This document shows, piece by piece, positions 40,901 to 52,005 of a stretch of DNA of 64,000 nt. Below the pieces are notes generated by a model. The model was not told the DNA's origin. It saw only the letters and a program-made list of their open reading frames with translations, and did no database searches. Origin of the DNA: Homalodisca vitripennis (lineage: Eukaryota > Arthropoda > Insecta > Hemiptera > Cicadellidae); the NCBI RefSeq assembly GCF_021130785.1, contig NW_025777988.1, positions 1 to 64,000 of the forward strand, read 5' to 3'. The translations under genes were made by a program, and so were the position numbers. The stretch's first letter is position 1. Every line of letters begins with the position of its first letter.

Positions 40901-42810
40901 TCAGCTACACACGTGTTGAGTTTCTTATCCTTATAAATGGTTTGGTATAACCGGTCCATATGTGGATTGTCGGTGTATCGATTGGTCGCATTTTTAGTTT
41001 CTCACTATCCATCGTTTAATAACCAAACAAGCACCTCTCTGTATTGTAAACCGAACTTTCAATTCAGATTTTAGTGTTTGAGTAATAATATGTTTAAATG
41101 AAACACTACCTGGTTTTAAATATTTAGTTTGCTATTAAAGTTACGTAAAAGCCTGTAAATAAATAATTGCTACAATCGTCAGATAGTCAATATGAATACT
41201 AGGAACTTCTATAAATTGTTTACAGAATATAGAGGACATTTTTATCTTTATTACTAAATTTTAATAGATATAACTAATCCACCATTAGATACATCGTCAC
41301 ATTGTAATTTTGTGCAATATCGCGATTCACTCACGTCAACATTTCTAAGAAGTTAATCTTTATTAGAATCTTAACCTTGCGAATTGGTCTAGGTTACTGT
41401 TCTGGTAAAACATAAAAAAGTATTAGAGCTCTATTCTCACATCCTTTCTCACAATCATGAACGTTTTTACCCATACTGTAGTAAACAAAATGTATACAAT
41501 TTTGATCGTAAAATGAACGAATTCCCTTATTAACTACATATAAATGCCAGAACAATTCTAGAGGCCAAGAGAATAATCTACCCCTTTACGTCTATTCTAA
41601 GATTCTAATACCTAGTATATCATTAATTATTTGAACACGTTACAACTAAATAGCCAAATCAAATTAGTCAGCATACATTGTAAACATTTAGTATTTCTAT
41701 AATTTATACTTCATTAAAGGTTCTTCTGGTTTACTGATGATTAATTGTGTTACTCAGAATTCAGAATGAAATCACAACGCCTTATTTTGTACGCATAGAT
41801 CTGTTGGATTTTCTAAGGTCTGCAGTAAATAGACTACTCCAACTTGAAATCCCTAACTTAGTCATTTAGCGCTGTCTAACAAAGGTTGAGATATATCCCC
41901 TACTCCAATCAAGATCCCTTTTTTCAAAAGATACCAGAGATTGACATCGAGAATTCTTACAGCATCATTATGATGTCCTAATTTCGTTTACAATTGAAAA
42001 TGTAAAATATTCACTTTAGTTGATAGCCTAAAAAAAAGGCGTAACAACTTCCAAGAGTTCATTGCTTATCGTAGAACTTCAAAATATTTGTACAGCTATT
42101 CTTTACAAATAATTAGGTGAATCTAGTTGACGTTTCTCTACAATATTTAATGCTCATAAAAGTCACACTATTAAATTATTACATAATTACCCTCAATGAG
42201 CGAACAATCTTGAAGTTCTACGTGCCCCCGAAAAAGTTCACGAGTAAACCCATGAGTGTATTAAAAATTACTGGGTTTATAAACTCTCACATTATTATTT
42301 CTGAAGTACTATATACTTCCAGAAAAGGATCTGCGTTCATCTAAATATGTTAAAATTAATACGGATGTTTCGTAATCTATTTGGTTATAATCTAGGAACA
42401 CCCTACCTTACAGTCATGCGTAAGAGAACTAACTGGGAAACCATTGCCTGCACCCCCGAACATACCATTGACTTAAGTCATAGATGTACACACTTGAAAA
42501 ATTACATTACTCATTGTATAAATAATGTGTTCTTCGTAAAAATGCACCTTATATTGTTGGAGTAGTAAACACTTTAAAATAAGTTACATAAAGAAACTGA
42601 AACTGCATCTTAATGCTTTGTACAATTACAAAATACTCTCTACACACTTTATATAGGCATATTTAAATGCATTGTTATATCCCCTTACACGTCTACTACT
42701 TTCTAAATTAACGAACAGATATATTTTCTATTACTAAATTTTTTTTGGAACAAATGCTACTATACTCTGCATATTATTAACTATTCTTAACAAACCATCT
42801 TTTTTTACAC

Positions 42811-42845
42811 TATATATATATATAAATATATATAATATATATTAT
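42811..42845. repeat. (AT)n microsatellite in A'
   Basis: Alternating TA with occasional breaks, the counterpart of 10,786-10,819. Confidence 0.85.
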
Positions 42846-44960
42846 ACATTATTTATAAAGTTGTATGTTGTATTATTAAATAATAAGGGGGATAATAATT
42901 AATTCTTACATTATAATAAGTGTAAACGTTTATACACCATATACACCTCTTTCATAAATACTGATAGTTAAATATAATTCGGACATAACAGACTTGAAAT
43001 TTGCAAAATTTTATTAAAATTATACTGTTTACAAAAAGTCCCTGATCTTCAATAAAAATAATACAGCTTAAGTACAAAGATAATAATGTGACCCAGAGTT
43101 TTTGTTCCCGCCGCAGGTTCAATCCCAAGACGTGTCATCTGCAGAACAGAAGATTTACTGTCTCTTCTGCAATATAGTATCATTTTATAACTGAACGACG
43201 TTGATTATTGAGCCATAGCATTAGCAAAAGACTATCAGGGGCGCGCGATAAGATTTCTCATACTGTCCCACAAATCTCCGAGTTAAGAACTGGTCTTTAG
43301 ATATGAATTTTTTCATAAAATTTCTTTTCTGTATAGTAACACTCTGCAGCCTACGCGATTCTAGCCTGAGAGTTTCGTTGAACATATCTAAACCTTCGTC
43401 TATTAACCATGACTGGACAACAAGGATAAAATCTACATAGTTTTACAAATTGGCCAAATAGAATTTCATTTTTTTTCACATTAAAAAATTCTGCTGTGAA
43501 TCCTTCAGTGAAGCCTGTCTACATACTGACACATATAGTGTGGCTCACGTCATATACCTTGTTTACTATGCCTAAGACGTATATCTAGGCTGTATCCCTT
43601 TATTAGGTGCCACAATTTTTTTCTCTTTAGTATGCCAGAGGCTGTAAAACACTTTCTTGCCTGTAATATTTTGTCCATCTTTAGGACAAAGCAGATTACT
43701 ATACCAAATAAGACTCAATTTTTTCTAATTAACCTCCTACATCTAAATTGATTCAGGAACATTAGATAACTTAGTGTCAGTCAATGATTTTCGAGAAATC
43801 TTTATTATGTCATTATAATGACTAATTCCTAATGTCGAACTGCTCTCATTCCATACGCGAATAACAATGCCATAAAGTTCACGCGGATAAGTCTGCTAGT
43901 TGTTAACTAAACTATTAAATAAAACCATAAGGAAAAAGTCTGTAGATCAACCTTATCAAAAAGCAATAGATTGAGAGCTAATTTTGAACACAAAGCAAAT
44001 TATAACGGTTTCAAAATTATTAAACTCCATCAATTGAATAAAGCGCAATATAATATCAGTTGAATGAATTTATATCAACATAGGGAAATTTAATTTTTAT
44101 CTTGTACTACATTACATTACAATATACTCGTATCTCCAAATCAGTTTAGCCATGATCCACTTGACAACCGTTTAATTATCCTTTTACATCAGTATCTAAA
44201 GATAGAATATAATCTTGAAATTTATCAACTCAACTACAGAATTTTACATTGAAATACACTCGAGTTAACCTCTAATAACTGCACTTACTTTAATGGTTTT
44301 TTTTCACTCCATTTTTCCGTATAGTACTAAAAAAAATTATGCTGAGATCATTGGAATATTCCATAAAACCTACATTAGCTTCACGGCCAATCGACTATAG
44401 AAAAAATATTAACACAATTTAATTTTTTGTAATATTTTCAAAAAAATATATCAAGGATACTCACTCCCATCAGTAGCCGAGTTTCTGTAGAAGTCTTTTG
44501 TAAAATGCTCATACCCATTACGAATAGTTCCGCGAACTGGTTAATAGCTAAACAAGGCCCTTTTGACCACAGTCCATTTCCCTTATTAGTCGACATTGCT
44601 CCTATTTTTGAGGTGGAACAAGACTCTTACTCACCTTAGGAACGTAATACCGCTTAATGAAATATCCAAGGTTACGACTATAATCAGTTGGGGGAGAAAT
44701 CTGGCGACTCAACACAATAATCTTTTTGGAATTGTGAGAGGCATAATTAGGATAAGAAACGTATTCTTCGTAACGGGAATTCATCACCGTCCTGCAGCCA
44801 AGCGTTGATAAATTCCCCAACTAAAGGAACCCTCGGAGTGAGTGCATAAGGTTCTAGTTTTTCGTGCACATTGGAAGTAGTCCCTCTATATCTTCTCAAT
44901 GCAAGTTCTAATTTACTTAAAATTCTGTAAATATTAAATAAAGTATAATTGATTAAATTA

Positions 44961-45349
44961 ATCTACATATCATATAATTCTGTACGTAAACAGACATACT
45001 AGATCAGAGAACTGACAAGGGTATACCACTGACTCTTCCCATTAAAGTCAATAGGTTTACAACATCCTGTTTTTACACCATTACGAAATTATTCAATCAA
45101 TTTTTTTCTTGTTAGTTTGTAATACAACTTTCCGTAAGTACTGACCCGAGGAAATCTCTCTCCCGTTATCGTACTTGACGCTTGACCACTTGGATGAACT
45201 TCAACATAAATCACTTCTTGGAACAAATAAGAAATCTAAAATTTAAAAACTATAACATTCGTATCCATTATACACCACTCATCAAATAAACACGTAATCG
45301 AGTATTAAGTCTGTATACGCATTATAAATTATTTTAGTATTGATTGATT
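44961..45349. other. AT-rich spacer before the LINE
   Basis: Similarity to block A is lost here. The segment ends in attgattgattgatt (near 45,340-45,355), a short tetranucleotide repeat next to the GC-richer LINE start. No gene seen. Confidence 0.5.
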
Positions 45350-45540
45350 GATTGAGTCAGCGCGCGGTCTGAGGAAGGATTGTGTCTGATAAAGAGCCTC
45401 ACCTCTCTCTTGGGATCCTTATATCCGCGAAGTGAATCAATTGTTTTTAACTCTGCCGCTCTGTGTTAATACTCAATTGGTTTTTGGAAAGTCTTTATTT
45501 TGGTCGACACTGCCACAAATCTAAATTTTTTTAATGTCTA

Positions 45541-46620
45541 TGTGTGGGATGCTGCCTGACAAACTATTACGGCTCTCAAGCACGATAAGGTTCGTCGTGC
45601 TAAGACTGCGAGAGCTAAGGATTTTCGCACGCAAGTTGTCTGCAAAAGTGAGCAAGAGCTGATGTTTGAGTGGAGTGTACAGACAGCGGATAACCTAGTG
45701 CTGGATTATATGCCAACCTTGTTGCTTCAGAACGGCGCGAAAGAGTATGAGGTTCGAGTCTCAAGGCAACGGGAGGCGAAACTCACCATATCTTAAGAAG
45801 ACGTATGAGAAGAAGATCTATGAAGTGGCATAAAGTCCAAAAAGAACTGGAGAAAAACTTCAATAACTTCGGTATGAAGACACTCCTACAGTAAAAATCG
45901 TCGTAGAGTACCGAAGCGCGTCAAGATTACAACCTGTAGGAGATGGAAAAATCGCCTCTCAATAGTTGATGGCGCCCTAGTAACTGCTGGAATAAAAAAA
46001 CTCAGGGGAGAAAAATCCTTCTCTGGAAGCTCACGCACTCGAGAGGAGCATGAGCAGTAATTCAAGACAGAGGCCCACTTGTTATGAAAATATCCATGTA
46101 TCCCCACAGGAAAAAAATGTAAGCACTTGGTTGTCTGACTTAAAGTAGGTGGTACGCAAAGGCGTATGGGACTTCCAATATATCCAATACAAGAGCATTG
46201 AAGCCTGTCATCGTCTGGGAAAAAGAGAGATCCGAGCCGACAGTCCCTCCGCTGGAATAGTGCGCTAAGTTTGTAAGCCGACCTAATATAAACTGTAACG
46301 CTAGCTATGCTAAGAGACAAAACATAGCAACTCGTTCAAAAGTAAACTTCACGACGCGGCACATGGAACCTGAAATGGACACAATGCCCAGTCTAATAAT
46401 CAACGAATCCCCAGAACACCGATCAGAACAGGACAGCTACATGCAGAGGCACGGAATTTAAGCTATAGACCAGAACATACAATTATCAGTTCGTTTTGAT
46501 CGGTATGCTGGGATTGAAGGATCTTTTTATTACGAAAAGAGGAGGCTTCTAAATGTTATTCATGTACACCTTGCCAAGGCGCTGAAAAACATGCTCAAAG
46601 GTAAAATGTAAATAAATAGC
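45541..46620 (+). pseudogene. LINE ORF1-like protein remnant
   Basis: Probably the remnant of the RNA-binding ORF1 protein of the LINE. Readable plus-strand pieces include KTARAKDFRTQVVC with an acidic run after it (about 45,602-45,700), SIEACHRLGKREIRAD (about 46,195-46,245) and SLIINESPEHRSEQ (about 46,391-46,432). In CR1/L2/Jockey ORF1 proteins a CHRLGK-like motif followed by an R-P-I/V-I-V-R-F-type stretch, then an I-F-I-N-E-x-L-T-type stretch, is a common order. That order is what I see here, across changing frames. Composition is clearly richer in G and C than the flanks. A 144-codon minus-strand frame at 45,886-46,320 overlaps it and is taken as an antisense shadow. No zinc finger or coiled coil could be traced. 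The domain assignment is an inference from short motifs. Confidence 0.5.
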
Positions 46621-47560
46621 TTATGTATTGACAAGGATATCAACTCAGTACCAGTATCTCAGTTTCTTTGTATTGTTAATATAATTAAGAGTTATTTCTT
46701 CAATTTTATTATTATATTAATGGTAAGGATCACCTTTGAGCTACAAAATGAGTAAGTATACCTACGTTATAGTCTTTTGTATTCAGATATTAAGTATATA
46801 TAACAACATAAACAATCTCTATATTAGTTTAGTTATGATAAATCAACATTCCTGTAAAAATAATCAATCCATCAAAACATAAGAAGCCTTCGTAGAAAAA
46901 CTTTCTGACTCTTTTTTACTTGAAATTGAAAAGAAGAAATACTTCTGCCCGATATAAATTATTTATCCTGCAATATGGATCAACAGTAAAAGAAATAAAT
47001 TTTCTTATGAATACCAAATTATTGTTTTACACTTATTCAAACTGAGTAATGATACCTACAGAGCTGGTGGCGTTAATCAATTATGATAAAAATACAATAA
47101 CTGTTATACAATTCAACAATAGTAGAAAAATTCAACAGCTGACACGCATATACAAATATCATACTAAACGAATTATGGTAACTTTGACCTTTGTATTTTG
47201 GCTCTATATATATAGATTAAAATTCATAACAATATGATATCGTTTATTACAGAGTTTACAATATTTTAGAATCTCGTAGTTTTAAGAATGAAAAAAGTTT
47301 TTCTTATAGTTGTAGCGACGTACATTAACATAAATATTTTGGAAAATCCACATTATCTTGTTAGATAATTATCAAAGGTTAATGCAGTAAATGGTTTAGA
47401 AAAGCTCTCTCTCTTTGTAATGTAACCTACTAAGAATTACAGTCTAAATACATACAACATGTATTGATCATGTCCTATGCGCGTTTATATGATAAGCGCT
47501 TGCGTAACATCGATGACACAACAATACACCAGCTGATGTATCACAGACCACTCTCTGTCA
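46621..47560 (+). other. AT-rich gap where the LINE endonuclease is expected
   Basis: An apurinic/apyrimidinic-type endonuclease normally lies between ORF1 and the RT linker. Here the composition drops to AT-rich flank-like DNA and no endonuclease N-terminal motifs can be read. The only possible trace is ITDHSLSCIFAL (about 47,538-47,575), which resembles the S-D-H catalytic end of the domain with Thr in place of Ser. A 62-codon frame at 47,049-47,237 shows nothing familiar. The endonuclease is either largely deleted or replaced, or too damaged to see. Confidence 0.35.
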
Positions 47561-47574
47561 TGCATCTTCGCTCT

Positions 47575-47622
47575 GGTGGGGTAGGGCGGAGAGGGGAGAC
47601 CCGCCCACTCCTCCTCCCCACC
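47575..47622. repeat. GC-rich nested inverted repeat
   Basis: Outer arms ggtgggg (47,575-47,581) and ccccacc (47,616-47,622) and inner arms gggcgg (47,584-47,589) and ccgccc (47,601-47,606) are exact reverse complements, with an 11-base loop. It is strikingly GC-rich compared with everything within a kilobase. It lies between the possible endonuclease end and the RT linker of the LINE. Confidence 0.7.
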
Positions 47623-47636
47623 GGGAACGGTCCAGC

Positions 47637-49870
47637 GTGAATTCAATTATTAATTCTAAAGCAGCTTTACGCCGCCTGATGGATTGGTCTTGTGTTTACA
47701 AACTTAGAGATCCGTCGTCAGCTTTTGATTTCGTTTTATTAAAACATTTAAAAATTTGCTGTATAAGTTGTAGCAGACAGACATCAACTATAGCAAAAAA
47801 AATAAATTCACAGAAACTAACACCCTTGGATTAATGATACAATCTTGTTTACAAAGAATAAAAAAAGACTATTCACTTAATTCAAATAGGTCCAAAAAAT
47901 CATCCCCTAAAAACATTCAATGAAAAATCATTATATACGTTTTTAGAACTCTTAAGCTATTAGAAGAAATATAGGATAATAGAAAAATGATTATTATAAA
48001 AATAAATTAGAAAGGTGCTTAGAAGGCAATACTAAAAGACACTTGGGAAAGTCTTGTGAATGACATTACAAACCAAAGAACCAAAAATACGCAAAACCCA
48101 TGATGTCTCTAGATGTAAATGGCAAACTTGAAATATGATTCAGAGTATGCTATAGCTACTGAATTTAATCAGTATTTTCTTATTGTAGCTTCTAGTGGAT
48201 AAAAAATTGCCCGATTAATGTCTCCATCTGATTTTTCTCTAAAATTAAAAACATAAATGCGAAAATTACTTCTTATATACTACAACACTCAAACAAAGAA
48301 CCTATATTTTTAGAAACTGCTAATGTGAGGGAAGAATCCTATGATGTTTAATTAATTCTATCTTTGAAAAATATACTTCTCCCAGATGGTATAGATGAAA
48401 GTTAGTTTCATACACTAAATAAACTGCGTCGCACCAGACTAATAGTCACATATCTCTCATATTTGATCAATTTTAGTTTTCAACAGAGGAAATTTTTCCA
48501 ACACTAATTAACAACAGCCGCTAATCATCCCTAAATATGAAAGTGGACTAAGCAGTTACGTTAATGAGCTAATCACGCCCAAATCTCATTGCTTTTCTTG
48601 TTTACTCAAAGGATCTAATGAGAAAAACACATGAAAAAGAAAATTGTTAATTTTTTCAAATAAGACCGATTTTTTTAGTAAAAGTCAAATTGGCTTCAGA
48701 GAAACATATTAATACCGAAAGCGCTCTACCCTAATTTTACCAAAAATGGTCTATACATTAGGAGCCTCAACTTACATATTAATGTAGTTATAGGTATTAT
48801 TCTTAGATATCAAAAAAGCATTTGACACTAATACGTATCATACAATTTTATTAAAACACACTTTATAGTGTGAGGTATTTCGCGAGGAATAGCGTGTATT
48901 CTTGAGTTTGAAAGTTATTCTTACGGACTTAGGTATCAAGTGTGTCCAAAATGAGCCCTCCACATAACAGTGGAAAATGGTAAAATCTTATATGGCGTGC
49001 CCCAAGGTGTCAGTACTTGGAGCAATCCTTTTCATTATATATATATACAATTATCTATGCGATGCGTCCATATTTCAAGGCGAACACTAAATCATTTCTG
49101 CTGATGATATCAGCCCCTTAGCTAAGTCTCATAAGATAGCTGGACTGATACTCCACGGTAGCTCTATGATCAAAAGATCTAGACAAATAATCATTGTGGT
49201 TCACAATGAACATATGCTTATTAAGTCACTAGGAAAAACAAAATATGTCAATTTCAGTCTCAGAAAAAATGACATGTATATTTGAACCTGTTTTCTATAC
49301 ATTGCGTGCTGACTGTATTTTCTTTTGTGTAAATCAAGCCAAATCAATAATTGCTTAACAATGGATTGCTATTCAACGATACAAAAATCGATATGAATAA
49401 AATCTATTTTAGGCACTCCTCTATCAGGATAGTGAAATTTTAATTTGAAAATCACACATATCGAAAATTCACAAAAAAACGTCAATAATATTATAACAAT
49501 TTTTCTATATTTTTTAAGAACAATTTGCAATTTAAAAATCACTTAGAATGTTATATTTTGCGCTCGTACAACAGTTCGAATATGAATATCTGCATATTTC
49601 ATGTTTGGGGAAGTCAGTATAGATTCTAATTTATATTCATTTACTATGCAGCAAAAGCACTTTTTGTTCAGGATTAAACAACCCCACAGTCATCTATGTG
49701 AAACACTCACGACCATTATTTATCATCCACCACTACAAGACTTTTCCCTAGGATCAAAGATGTTATTTATATTATAAAGTATCTATAAACACAATTTACT
49801 ATAGATTAGATAAACTACTTACCAACTTCTTCTGAAGCTCAAATGAATACAGCTTAACAACAAAGCGATT
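47637..49870 (+). pseudogene. LINE ORF2 reverse transcriptase, broken
   Basis: Reverse transcriptase of the non-LTR element, which would copy its RNA at the target site. In order: the linker typical of CR1/Jockey elements, open at 47,637-47,834 (ALRRLMD, VYKLRDPSSAFDFVLLKHL); DSEYAIATEFNQYF (48,137-48,178); SLKNILLPDGIDES (48,361-48,402); fingers SQIGFRE (48,683-48,703); motif A LDIKKAFDT (48,803-48,829); GVPQG (48,994-49,008), then after a one-base shift SVLGAILFIIYI; catalytic SADDIS (about 49,097-49,114). Downstream are WFTMN and KTKYVNFSL, then a C-terminal part with ALVQ (about 49,563) and QDFS...KMLFI (about 49,735-49,773). Both metal-binding Asp positions of the ADD box are intact. Many in-frame stops make it non-functional as given. 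Confidence 0.87.
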
Positions 49871-50050
49871 TTCAGCGGAAATATAACGATTTCCAAAACC
49901 AAAAACAATACTTATTTACCTTTTACTAATTCATTTTCATCTTTTTTTATGTCACTGTGGATTTTATATAATTACACCTAACAATATAGATAACTACTCA
50001 AATAACAAATTAGTATCATTCTTATATCCAACACCGACCGAGAAGGAGGG

Positions 50051-50714
50051 TTGTTGAACTTAGAGATATAAATTCAGTTTTTATACTCACTTCAGACATA
50101 GTAAACTGTTTTTTCATCTCACGGCACCAAATATATATATATTTATATATAATATATATACTTCTGAGAATTATATAATATATGTAATATATATCAATAA
50201 TATATTTTCAACAACATAATTGAGCAATCAAAATCTAATTCTAACTCAAATAAGCAATGTTGATTAAACTATTAATTATATATGTTTTGATAAATAATAT
50301 ATTAATTTTTCATATCCTCAAGAGAGATCTAATTGTTAAATATAGCACAACGTCTCTCGTCTTTGCGCTGATGTTTTCTATTATGTGTTAAAATATACAT
50401 AAGTGAACCTCCAAACAGAGGCTAGCCTTTGGGGGCCCTATAGTTTCCTTGCAATTTATTGTAAAGTATCAAGGCCTAAGCGCATTTTAGATGTAGGTTA
50501 TATCTTTAACTATAAATTTAGTTTTATTAGGTATGATTTAAGCAAGTAATTTTTATTTCCCGTCCTTTATGTAATGCGGTGCTGTCAGACCTGGCAAATT
50601 TAGGAACATTAATAACCCATTATATGCGCAATATTCACCAGTTATTAATTGATGTAATTTATCTGTGGCCTGTAAGAAAATGAGAAAAATATAATCATTC
50701 TTACTCTATTTACT
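50051..50714. other. AT-rich spacer with (AT)n arrays
   Basis: Alternating AT arrays at about 50,130-50,160 and 50,175-50,200, otherwise plain AT-rich DNA. It does not match the left flank of block B. No gene seen. Confidence 0.55.
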
Positions 50715-52005
50715 ACTTCTTTAATTTTAAATAGTTACGATCATCTTAGTCAATAGTGTACTCCCTTATCATTCCTTTCTTCCTGCAATAATAATAAAAA
50801 TAATAATGAAACATTAAATTATTTCTATGCTGTAATTCCAATGAATGAAATATAAGGAAAAAGACCTACAACTTAGAACATATACTTTCAATTAATCAAG
50901 AAGAAATTACTTTTCCCTTTTCTATAAGGACAAAGGACAAACATTTATAAACATTTAAAAAATGTAAAATTATTTGCTTTAGCAGAAATACCTAATTACA
51001 ATTTCTTATTTCTTGTTGTTGAACAATTTTGGAACTCGTTATTCTCGATGACAAACTTATCTTAAAATTCCCATAAATTGTGTTACTTACATAATGTTAA
51101 AAAATATTCATACTGGTGCTTTATTACATTCATTGTAAACCGATAGGCTACAGCAAGTACACAATTAAGTTAAATTCAGGCTTAGTAACCAATCGACACC
51201 CACAATCTCCATACAAGGACGATATTTATGAAACACCCTTTTGTCTGTACAGTTCTAAATCGCAGCAGACTCAAAGTACATTTATGTATCTAATTCTCCT
51301 AGCCCTGATCACCAATCTTACATAGTCCCTCACTGTGAAGATTTGACGCTAAGCTCCGGGATCAACTGACTTCTTAACATCATCGAGACAATTAGATTAC
51401 TGTAACATTCCTTTGTGTGCTTCGCGAAAATAATGGCAGCAAGACTCAAAGTACATTTATTTCTTATTCTCTTCCCTGATATCAATTACAAGTCATCGTG
51501 AAAGATTTTACGTAAGCTCAGTCACATTCCAAATGAGTCTCCCACAATCTCAGACAATTAGATTACTCACAACCACCTTTGAGTCTAATGTGGCCATATA
51601 ATGCTAAGCAGACTCAATAGTACATTTTATCGTAATTAAACCCGTAGCCCAGATAGGCCTTACAAGTCTCAGTGAAGATTTGACGTAAGCTCAGGATCAA
51701 TGACTTATTACAATCTCAAGACAAATTAGATTATGTAACACCTTTGTACATGCTTATATCGAAATAATGGCAGCAGACTCAAACGTACATTTATGATTTT
51801 ATTCTCTTGCCCTGATTATGATTACAAGTCTCAGAGAAGAGTTAACGTAAGAGTCAGTATCAATGATTTCCACACTCTCAGACAATTACAGATTATGTAA
51901 CACACTCTGTATGTGCCATATAATGCGCACTAGTGCTTGGAAGGAATTATGTATACACTTTTAAAGGGGTTCTCTGAAAATAGTTGATCATTTACATGAA
52001 TTTAA
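50715..52005 (+). repeat. Block B', second copy of the repeat block
   Basis: Same order as 32,165-33,480, with small indels throughout. The left flank is AT-rich DNA after the LINE. The right flank changes within a few bases of tgaatttaaga (about 52,005) to the C/T-rich tract. Confidence 0.85.
51137..51950 (+). repeat. Tandem array, five ~165 bp units (B')
   Basis: Units start near 51,137, 51,308, 51,479, 51,653 and 51,816. The unit order corresponds one to one with the first array: the diverged first unit with aaccgatag, and the truncated fifth unit ending before ggaattatg. The fourth unit is close to a consensus (cttacaagtctcagtgaaga, then tttgacgtaagctcaggatc). Equal unit number and order argue for copying of the whole block rather than independent expansion. 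Confidence 0.85.

Larger units (their letters stand above)
35745..44960 (+). repeat. Block A', right copy of the direct duplication
   Basis: Collinear with 2,900-13,320; see that entry for anchors. It is about 1.2 kb shorter overall because of shorter homopolymers, two missing segments (opposite 5,125-5,597 and 10,912-11,305) and one instead of two tandem units opposite 7,254-7,420. The offset falls from about 32.9 kb at the left end to about 31.6 kb at the right end. Scattered frames (36,789-36,983, 40,218-40,442, 42,117-42,344, 42,347-42,565, 44,596-44,808) have no counterpart frames in the left copy and no recognisable domains. Confidence 0.85.
45350..50050 (+). mobile_element. Degenerate non-LTR retrotransposon (CR1/Jockey-type LINE)
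   Basis: A two-ORF LINE layout can be followed on the plus strand. It has a GC-richer leader and an ORF1-like region (45,350-46,620), an AT-rich gap, then a linker plus reverse transcriptase with C-terminal domain (47,637-49,870). Almost every domain is split by stops and frame changes. In several places the next residues of the family continue after a single-base shift, so part of the damage may be sequencing error rather than decay. The element sits between blocks A' and B' and has no counterpart between A and B, where the skewed tract lies instead. The ends are approximate: I saw no target-site duplication, poly(A) tail or clear terminal repeat. Assignment to the CR1/Jockey group rests on RT motif wording and C-terminal pattern, not on a phylogeny. 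Confidence 0.8.

Noticed and set aside
45721..45770. tRNA-like piece with ggttcgagtct (T-arm/B-box look) and gttgc/gcaac ends
   Set aside because: Only about 50 bases lie between the ends and no D or anticodon arm can be drawn. It probably occurs by chance in the LINE ORF1 region.
45886..46320. 144-codon minus-strand frame
   Set aside because: It is antisense to the LINE ORF1-like region, whose plus-strand motifs explain the composition better.
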